Program-made: the position numbers and the translations under genes
Notes under the pieces: model-generated
The model's input: the letters and a program-made list of their open reading frames with translations, nothing else
Databases searched by the model: none
What the model was told of the DNA's origin: nothing
DNA from: Hondaea fermentalgiana
Lineage: Eukaryota; Sar; Bigyra; Thraustochytrida; Thraustochytriidae
NCBI GenBank assembly: GCA_014084085.1
Contig: NPFB01000204.1
Coordinates: forward strand, 20,543 to 32,131
Length of the DNA: 11,589 bases
Direction of reading: 5' to 3'
Shown: positions 1 to 6,001 of the stretch, piece by piece
Numbering within the stretch: position 1 is the stretch's first letter
How the letters are laid out: the number at the start of each line of letters is the position of its first letter

Positions 1-488
1 CTGGCGCTCGCCGCTCGCCGCGCGCGCCGTTCTCGACGCCGTCGCTTCGCAGAGCGCCCGCCCCGCCGCGAGGAGCGGGACGGGAGCGCGCAGGCATGGC
101 TTCGCCGGCGCCATGCTTCTTTCCTTCTTTTCCGCATCCATCCAGCCGGGCGCGGCATGGCGGAGACCGCTCGCTCGCCGACCGACGGCCTCGCGCGCCG
201 CGCCGATGGTCGCCTCCTGGCTCCCTGGCCGCGGTCCCTCCCCCCCCTCTCCTCGCTCTCTCGTCGCACCCGCGTGCGCGAGGGCGCGGAGCTGTCGCCG
301 AAGGCGAGAGAGTGGGCCGGCGAGAGCCAACCGGCGAACGAACGCGGCAACGAAGGACGCGCCGCCGCACGCTTTTGACGAGAAAGCACCGCTGACTGAC
401 GAGCTTTTTACTTTTGGACGACCACGCGCAGCATACAAGCGAGGCACCAGCGACGACTCAGCACGCTAGCCTTTTTCTGGACGCAAAA
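1..488. promoter_or_regulatory. GC-rich presumed promoter and 5' UTR of the Ran gene
   Basis: This stretch is very GC- and CpG-rich, with pyrimidine runs around 235-270, and ends directly at the Ran start codon. I see no clear TATA box. Several ATGs (96, 113, 157) open overlapping reading frames that give only low-complexity Arg/Pro/Ser-rich peptides with no family resemblance, so I do not call them genes. If transcription starts far upstream, these would be upstream ORFs in the leader. Calling it promoter plus leader is inferred from position only. Confidence 0.4.
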
Positions 489-1540
489 ATGGTACGTGGG
501 CATCAGCCAATGAATGTTGACACAGAAGAAAGAGACGAAGAGAATGAGAGAGAGAGAGAGAGAGCGAAGTTTGGGCGGGCTATGCATGAAGGCTCTTATG
601 GCTTTCTCGTCACGTGCATTCATGATTCAGGTCACGGCTGGATCATGGATGCGCACAAGCGTCATATGCGAAGTGAAATCGGGCCGAGGAAAGCCAAAGA
701 TCAAATGTGTGCCGATTTTGTTCGCAGAAACCATTATTCATAAAGGAAGCGAGAGGAAGAGAAAAGGAGTGCCAGGTGAATGATGGATGGATGGATGGAT
801 GGATGAATAAAGACTTGTGTTTAGATCGGACAGGAAGAAACTGACATCAAGAAAAACCCAACTTTGATTGGTGCTCTTTCCTTTGTTTTCCATCACAGAC
901 GCAGGAGGTGGTCCCCGAGTTCAAGCTCATCCTTGTGGGTGATGGCGGCGTCGGCAAGACGACCTTTGTGAAGCGCCACCTGACGGGCGAGTTCGAGAAG
1001 AAGTATGTAGCCACCCTCGGTGTCGAGGTGCATCCGCTCGACTTTCACACCAACCACGGCAAAATTAAGTTTAACGTGTGGGATACCGCCGGTCAGGAAA
1101 AGTACGGCGGCCTCCGGGACGGATACTACATTCAAGGTGAGTGCGCCATCATCATGTTCGATGTCACATCCCGCATCACCTACAAGCACGTGCCCAACTG
1201 GCACCGTGACCTCGTCCGCGTCTGCGACGTCATTCCCATTGTCCTCGTCGGAAACAAGGTCGACATCAAGGAGCGCAAGGTCAAGGCCAAACAGGTGCTC
1301 TTCCATCGCAAGAAGAACCTCCCCTACTACGACATTTCGGCCAAGAGTAACTACCACTTTGAGAAGCCCTTCCTCTGGCTCGCCAGAAAACTCGTCGGGC
1401 AATCCGACCTCAACATCGTGGCTGCCCCTGCCCTGCGACCGCCAACGGCCACTGTCGACGAGGAGCAGCAGCGGCAGGCCGAGCTCGAGCTCCAGGCCGC
1501 CGCCGCAGTTCCCATCCCTGACGACGACGACGAGCTGTAA
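489..1540 (+). CDS. RAN: Ran, small GTPase of nuclear transport (two coding exons: 489-491 and 899-1540)
   Basis: Ran is the GTPase whose nuclear GTP/cytoplasmic GDP gradient drives importin/exportin transport and helps spindle and nuclear-envelope assembly. The 214-aa product (human Ran has 216) carries all G-box motifs: P-loop GDGGVGKTT (about residues 15-23), switch I with the Ran signature [17 protein letters not shown], switch [23 protein letters not shown] (about 120-123), SAKSNY (about 148-153), and the acidic tail ending DDDDEL, the Ran hallmark that replaces a prenylated cysteine. The continuous frame at 902 onward lacks a nearby ATG. The ATG at 489-491 is followed immediately by GTACGT (492-497), and a pyrimidine-rich CATCACAG ends at 898. 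Joining them gives [10 protein letters not shown], which fits Ran N-termini. A second AG at 904 would give MEVVPEFK. The family call is certain; the ATG-only exon is inferred from splice signals and homology. The stop codon overlaps a GTAAGT donor-like hexamer (1537-1542). Confidence 0.95.
546..564. repeat. (GA)n microsatellite in Ran intron 1
   Basis: A run of 19 nt of perfect GA dinucleotide lies 55 nt into the intron. It is a homopurine tract and probably length-polymorphic. Confidence 0.95.
782..805. repeat. (GATG)6 microsatellite in Ran intron 1
   Basis: Six tandem GATG units run straight into GAATAAAG, so the tract sits next to the intronic AATAAA hexamer and about 36 nt before the branch-point-like motif. 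Length variation here would change donor-to-branch distance but not coding sequence. Confidence 0.95.
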
Positions 1541-2153
1541 GTACGCAAGACCTAGCGCGCACACGACACGAGTTCCGCAAAAGCTCTAGCGAAAACCCTG
1601 CGACCACCTTTTCCCGTTAACCCTGCTCCTATCACGCACCTACAAGAAAAAAGCAAATTACTCTTCTTTATCTGCCTCTTCTTTATCTGCTCCACACGGG
1701 GGAGAGAGTGGGGGGCGCTGGGAATGCTAATCCTTCGCTTTTTTGCTTTCCTTCGCCATCAACCCCACATACAAGAGTTTACAGTGTCGATAACTGAATC
1801 GATGAATGTCGACTTGCCGTCTTTGTGCCTGGCCAGCAGCAGCAGCAGCAGCAGCAGCAGTAGCGTTAAAGACGTTAAAAATCATGAAGAAAGAGGCGCA
1901 TCTTTGTTGGTGATGTTGCTTGTCAGTGCTTGCCCAAATGAAGAAGATTCATTGGAGAGCATCTGGCATCGGGTCGATTCGATATTCTCTTACTTCAAAT
2001 GTGTCTTTCGCATTCCTGCAAATCTCCATTGCTAGGCCTCGTCACATTGATTTCAAATAGTATCCCCTCATCCATAGATCCACACATCCATACATTGACA
2101 CCAACAGAACCGAGTTCACGTTTGTCGTCAAAGTCGTCACCCATTGATTGCAA
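1541..2153. other. Ran 3' UTR and intergenic region
   Basis: Between the Ran stop and the next open frame there is no recognisable gene. No AATAAA is apparent soon after the Ran stop. The region contains a twice-repeated pyrimidine-rich word CTTCTTTATCTGC around 1662-1690 and a (CAG)9 tract. A 103-codon ATG frame at 1724-2035 contains a poly-Ser stretch made by the CAG repeat and has no family resemblance, so I leave it out. The region presumably holds the Ran 3' UTR, the terminator and the promoter of the coiled-coil gene. Confidence 0.5.
1834..1860. repeat. (CAG)9 trinucleotide repeat
   Basis: Nine perfect CAG units are followed by TAG. They lie outside any supported gene, in the Ran to coiled-coil intergenic or UTR region. 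CAG/CTG tracts form hairpins and commonly vary in length. Confidence 0.95.
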
Positions 2154-2264
2154 ATGAATCCGTTGCAAAGGACAGAACGTAACTGTCCCCCTTTTCGTAC
2201 CGCGATGCTTGTTTCTTTTTCAAGCCTTATTTTCCTTTGCTTTTACGTGCTCGTCTTGATTTGC

Positions 2265-2268
<4 letters not shown>

Positions 2269-2322
<54 letters not shown>

Positions 2323-2325
2323 CGC
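2269..2325. repeat. (CT)19 tract joined to a (CG)9 tract
   Basis: Perfect CT dinucleotides run from 2269 to 2306 and pass directly into alternating CG from 2307 to 2325. The first is a mirror-type homopyrimidine tract (triplex-capable) and the second is a classic Z-DNA-capable alternation. Just downstream is TTTCTGCTTGTGTGCAG, ending near 2342, which resembles a 3' splice site. The tract therefore probably lies in a promoter, leader or 5' intron of the coiled-coil gene, although the downstream reading frame happens to stay open through it as Leu-Ser then Arg-Ala repeats. Confidence 0.9.
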
Positions 2326-2399
2326 TTTCTGCTTGTGTGCAGCAGGGCGCAGACGTGCTTGATATACCTTATACTCTGCACAAGCTCTGGCGCGCAAAG

Positions 2400-3117
2400 A
2401 TGACAACAACACCACGCGCGCAAGGGCGCACAAGGTCTCGGCCAGAGAACTGGGAACCTGCCTCGGGTGAGAGCAGCCATGGCAGACGACGAGGCACCCT
2501 CTACGCCGGCGCAGAGCTTCTCGGTACAGGCAAAAGGCTGCAAAAGAACTTTAAAGATGTAGCCATAAGTCTCCAACAACAGCTTGATGCAGACTCGCGC
2601 TCCGAGGCGGCAAAAGTTCAAGTTGCCATGTGGAGACAAAGCGTCAAGGCTTTCGGACAGCACATCGATGCCCAGCTTCAATTTTGCAAGGACCTCCGAC
2701 AAGGACACCTCTTGGCTTCTCTTATGCAAAAGACGCCACAAGACGAAACTGAGCAAGCCGAACTCCGCTTTCTTGGTCATCTCAAAACTGATATTCGAGC
2801 GCTTCACCTCATGCTCGAAGACATGCGCCGCAACGGAAACGGGACCATCATCCTCGAGCCCTCTTACCGCGTCGGCGACGACAACAGAATAAGTGATGCA
2901 AAAGATGCATCTGGCGACACGCAAGGAGACAGCGAACTTCTTGGCACAGACGGCACCACGGATGGCGATTTTTTCCGAGCAAAAACTGCCCGCGCCTCAG
3001 CCGCAACCGAATTGCGCGCGCAAAATATCGAGCGTGATCTAGCTCTCGCCACAGACGACTCCAGGCAGTCGCAACAGCGCTGTGCAGACGTAGGACCTGG
3101 AGGACCTGCTGCCATTA

Positions 3118-3154
<37 letters not shown>

Positions 3155-4505
3155 GTCGCCGCCGCCCTCTGGGCGACCTCGAAGCGGCGGACCTCAGATC
3201 CGACCTGGACGGACTCTGGAAGAAAATGGCCAGGCGAGAGCCCTGCCATCGCGAGAAAACCTTTTGCAACTTGTCGCAAAGCATCAGGACATGCTCTGCG
3301 CCGTATTAAAAGGCGTCATGGCCGACCAAGCAGCCATGGAATACAAACTTGGCCTCAGCGACCCAGACAAGTCCGACGAGACGAATGCGCTTGTGAGCAA
3401 GTACTTTGCAACCAGCTCGCCCCTCACACGTCTCGTCGTCATTCTCGCCAAGGAAGTTCAGCACCTTGTCGGTGTCGTGGAGACGCTTGGCTACGCACGT
3501 GAAGGCGTGAGTATGGTTGACGAGCTCGAGCGCCAACGCAAAGAGGTACAAGCCTTTCGCAAGGCACACGCACAATCACAGGCACAAGTGAAGCTTCTCG
3601 AGACGGCACTACGCTCCTTCAAGGAGGAACGTGCCCCTGCACATAAAAAACATCTTGCTGGTAGCGAGCTCTTACGCATCGAGGAGGCGCGTCAGCGGTT
3701 ACTGAAACTCGAAGACTCTCTCAAAGTCACGCACGAACGCAACGCAAACCTTTTGCTCGCAAATGGCCAGCTTGCCGACGAGCTATCACAAGCGCGCGAC
3801 GCACTCTGTGCCGAAACAAAGGCTCACCAAGAGGAGCGCGCTTGGTTCCTCCCTCGCCTTGAGCAAGTTGAGACCATTGTTCGTACCACAGCATCGTCCT
3901 TTGAGCATCTCTCGCTCGACGTTGAGCTGCTCTCCAACATGTATGCCACTGCCTGCGCGCAGCTCGAAGACCGCGTGTCGAGCTCAGGATCCCTTCAAGC
4001 CGAACTACAAACCATCTCAGAAAAGTTCCGCAACTTGCTCAAGCGTGTGCAAGAGGAGAAGCTCGAGAACAAGCGCAAAGATCGCGTTATTGTTGCGCTC
4101 ATGGGAGCACGACACGAAATGCAAAAGCAAGTCAAGGAGGCGCAAGCCAAGGTTGCGCGAAGCGATACTCAGCTCGACAACGTGCGCGACGCCAACTCTC
4201 TGCAAAACGCCGACCTTGAAGCTGCGCGTGCTATGAGTGCGCGTCTTCGAGACGAACTTGCTCAAGCTCAAGCTGACCAGGCCGGTCTGTTAGAAAAAGT
4301 ACGCACTCTCGAGGCCGAAGCCGATCAGCGCCAACGTAAACACGATACCGAAGTTGCCGAGCTTCAGCACAAAATTGATGACCTTCAGGTCGCTGGAATG
4401 GACCAAGCCACTCGGGACGCCTACGACGAAATGAAACTGCGGCTCAAGCACGCTCTTGCAGCGTACCAAACCCTCGAGGCCAAGCTTGCTGCCAAGGATG
4501 CGTGA
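2400..4505 (+). CDS. Unrecognised alpha-helical/coiled-coil protein
   Basis: The frame ends with TGA at 4503-4505. From the ATG at 2400 it encodes 701 residues. I do not recognise a catalytic family. About residues 48-150 are helical and polar (e.g. NFKDVAISLQQQLDADSR). Residues 150-280 are low complexity, with about 12 alanines from a GCT repeat and a PPPSGRPRSGG stretch. From about 284 a helical region (ENLLQLVAKHQDML) leads into long heptad-like coiled coil at about 370-701, rich in E, A, L, K, Q and R, ending at AYQTLEAKLAAKDA. This suggests a structural, cytoskeletal, centrosomal or vesicle-tether protein, but no function can be assigned. The start is uncertain. The frame stays open to 2148 (ATG at 2154) only through CT/CG repeats. 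A better-context ATG at 2479 lies in another frame and begins a typical N-terminus. The C-terminal two thirds is clearly coding; the first about 50 residues are doubtful. Confidence 0.7.
3119..3152. repeat. (GCT/CTG)11 trinucleotide repeat coding poly-alanine
   Basis: Eleven GCT codons plus a GCG give a run of about 12 alanines in the low-complexity linker of the coiled-coil protein. As a CTG-type tract it is likely to be length-variable between strains, changing the linker in whole residues without shifting the frame. Confidence 0.9.
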
Positions 4506-5117
4506 ACCGCGCATGAAACTGATCCTTCCACTCTTTTCGAACAAAAGGTATTCCACAAAAACTAGAAAAAGACTCTCTTTTGCTTCGCCGTCGCCTTCAT
4601 CGCCTTCGTCGTTTCTGCGTGGTCGGTCACCTTTTCCATGTCCCTCCCTCTATAGTCCGTCCATCTCGCTACAAGTCAGTCGCAAGCTGCGCGCGCGAGA
4701 ACGGTCAACCTAGTCGATCAGGGGTCGTCGTCCCATCCAAGCAAGAACGAGGCCCTTGTGTCGCAGTCGTGCGTTTCCACGCGACTGCTGTAGCCCCGCC
4801 GCCTCTTCTTGTTTGTCGCTGCCGCTCTCGCTATCCCTGTCGCTGTCGGCCCTGGCAGTGAAATCGTGCGGCTCTGGGAAAAGGTCTCCAGCATCTAGTA
4901 AGGACACGCCAGAAAGACAGGGCAAGCAACAGACAGACCCCAAAGACGTGCTGGCGCCTCTTCGCCGACCTCGGCGACCGCCTGCTCGCTGGCCCGCTCT
5001 CGCTCGCCCGCTCGCCCGCTCCCTCTCAACCTCTTGCGCGCGCGCGCGCGCGGCGCGCGCTGTCACGCAGGAAAGGCCGCGGCCCAAGGGGAGGACGAGG
5101 CGAGAAAACATCCAAAG
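4506..5117. other. Intergenic region and 5' leader of NAA10
   Basis: I see no gene in these 612 nt. It should contain the 3' UTR of the coiled-coil gene and the promoter/leader of NAA10. Visible elements are CTTCGCC/CTTCATCG-type repeats around 4582-4615, pyrimidine-rich clusters, a TATAG in CTCTATAGTCC near 4649 (weak as a TATA box), CGCTCGCCCGCTCGCCC repeats around 5001-5020, and the alternating CG tract at 5036-5060. CACGCAG near 5068 could be the acceptor of a leader intron, but no donor can be fixed from sequence alone. Confidence 0.5.
5036..5060. repeat. Alternating (CG)n tract upstream of NAA10
   Basis: A 25-nt GC/CG alternation with one interruption (CGG near 5052) follows a pyrimidine-rich stretch (about 4995-5034) and precedes TGTCACGCAG, 58 nt before the NAA10 start codon. 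The order of pyrimidine tract, CG tract and CAG repeats the arrangement at 2269-2345 in front of the coiled-coil gene. Confidence 0.9.
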
Positions 5118-5918
5118 ATGGTGAACATCCGCCGAGCGACCGTGGAGGACCTCCTCGCCATGCAGAACTGCAACCTGCACTGTCTGCCGGAGAACTACCA
5201 GATGAAGTATTACGTATACCACGAGCTCTCCTGGCCGCAACTGCTCTACGTGGCCGAAGTCAACGAGAAGATCGTCGGCTACGTCCTTGCCAAAATGTAA
5301 GTAACAATCGCTCCGAGTCAGCCAATAAAGGAGACACGTGTTTTGTCAAAAAGCACGCAAGTACGTCCAAGAAGGGCACAGACACTGACACTGACTGACA
5401 TGCTTTACTCTTGGATTATTTGCTTTTAATGGCTCCTCCTTTTTTGCGCGTAATCACACAGTGATGAAGACATGTCGAATGGACTCCATGGTCACATCAC
5501 CTCACTCTCTGTTCTGCGTTCGCACCGTAAGCTTGGCCTCGCGACCAAGCTCATGCGTGCCTCGCAGCGCGATATGCGCGAGACTTTTCAGGCAAAATAT
5601 GTGTCCCTTCATGTCCGTCGGACCAACTACGCGGCCTTCCATCTCTACCATGACACCCTTGGCTACAAGATTAACGATATCGAGGCAGGTTACTATGCCG
5701 ACGGTGAGGACGCTTATGACATGAGAATGACCTTTAAGGATTCTTCGCCCCCCTCACGCAAGGACAAAACTTCGCCACCGGATATTGCCGATCTTGCCTT
5801 CCTCCTCGAAGAAGACGAGGGTGAGGAACGCAAGGCTCCGGAGCCCACCGATGGCGCTATCCCAGCCGAAGGGGACATTGTTCACGATCTCGACGACAAG
5901 GATAAGCCCAAACAGTAG
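5118..5918 (+). CDS. NAA10: NAA10/ARD1, catalytic subunit of N-terminal acetyltransferase A (exons 5118-5296 and 5462-5918)
   Basis: NAA10 is the GNAT-fold enzyme that, with the ribosome-docking subunit NAA15, acetylates nascent N-termini (Ser, Ala, Thr, Gly, Cys, Val) after Met removal. The spliced product is 211 aa. It begins [16 protein letters not shown], matching ARD1 N-termini, and the ATG has a good context (A at -3, G at +4). The segments [13 protein letters not shown] (about 23-35), [18 protein letters not shown] and the acetyl-CoA-binding Arg-x-x-Gly-x-Ala in RKLGLA (R82, G85, A87) are intact, as are [17 protein letters not shown] and [11 protein letters not shown]. Splicing at GTAAGT (5297) to CACAG (5461) turns an in-frame TAA into an ATT (Ile60) codon and joins exactly the conserved LAK(I/M)-D/E-E segment. 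Residues from about 152 to the end are an acidic, probably disordered tail, as in other NAA10 proteins. The stop is TAG, 83 nt from the convergent gene's stop. NAA15 is not in this window. Confidence 0.96.
5297..5461 (+). other. NAA10 intron, phase 2
   Basis: The 165-nt intron has a GTAAGT donor and CACACAG acceptor. Three overlapping or adjacent CTGAC motifs (5385-5389, 5391-5395, 5395-5399) match the branch-point consensus, 63-73 nt upstream of the acceptor. A T-rich tract precedes the acceptor (about 5401-5446). An AATAAA lies at 5324-5329 and a donor-like GTACGT at 5361-5366. Removing it restores the conserved NAA10 frame, so its existence is nearly certain. Confidence 0.95.
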
Positions 5919-6001
5919 ATGTTTCAAATTTGATTCTCAAGTCATGAATTGGCTCTGGTAGTAGTAAATCCTTTCGTCCTTGCTCCAAGGCACTTATTGC
6001 T
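5919..6001. other. Convergent 3' intergenic spacer
   Basis: Only 83 nt separate the NAA10 stop (plus strand) from the stop of the IQ/WW gene (minus strand). No AATAAA is visible on either strand here. The two 3' UTRs probably overlap as sense and antisense transcripts unless both genes polyadenylate within the spacer. I see no hairpin-type terminator. Confidence 0.7.

Larger units (their letters stand above)
492..898 (+). other. Ran intron 1, phase 0, directly after the start codon
   Basis: The intron is 407 nt. The donor GTACGT abuts the ATG, and the acceptor is CACAG at 894-898 after a T/C-rich stretch (about 870-893). ACTGACAT at 840-847 contains CTGAC, matching the yUnAy branch-point consensus, with its A 54 nt upstream of the acceptor. 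The intron also holds a (GA)n run, a (GATG)n run and an AATAAA hexamer at 806-811. Reading through it in the ATG frame gives a nonconserved Arg/Glu-rich peptide that hits a stop, supporting removal. An alternative acceptor lies 6 nt further on, at 904. Confidence 0.85.

Noticed and set aside
96..469. Three overlapping ATG frames upstream of Ran
   Set aside because: Arg/Pro/Ser-rich low-complexity products from GC-rich DNA, in conflicting frames, with no motif; best seen as promoter or leader.
893..1564. 223-codon antisense open frame covering the Ran exon
   Set aside because: It mirrors a highly conserved coding exon on the other strand; the peptide is Val/Leu/Gly-rich with no family features, and openness follows from codon bias of the sense gene.
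1724..2035. 103-codon ATG frame containing a poly-Ser run
   Set aside because: The Ser run is only the (CAG)9 microsatellite read in one frame; no homology or codon signal supports a gene.
2148..2399. N-terminal extension of the coiled-coil ORF with a hydrophobic, signal-peptide-like stretch
   Set aside because: The hydrophobic part is followed by Leu-Ser and Arg-Ala repeats coded by CT and CG microsatellites and a splice-acceptor-like TGTGTGCAG; it is more likely leader or intron than protein.
2524..2546. 23-nt intron (GTACAG...AAAAG) restoring the frame of the ATG at 2479
   Set aside because: Far shorter than the two supported introns (165 and 407 nt) and without a branch-point motif; an indel or other start is more plausible.
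5034..5117. Upstream extension of the NAA10 frame
   Set aside because: It begins at a TTG and codes Arg/Ala repeats from the CG tract; the ATG at 5118 gives the conserved NAA10 N-terminus.
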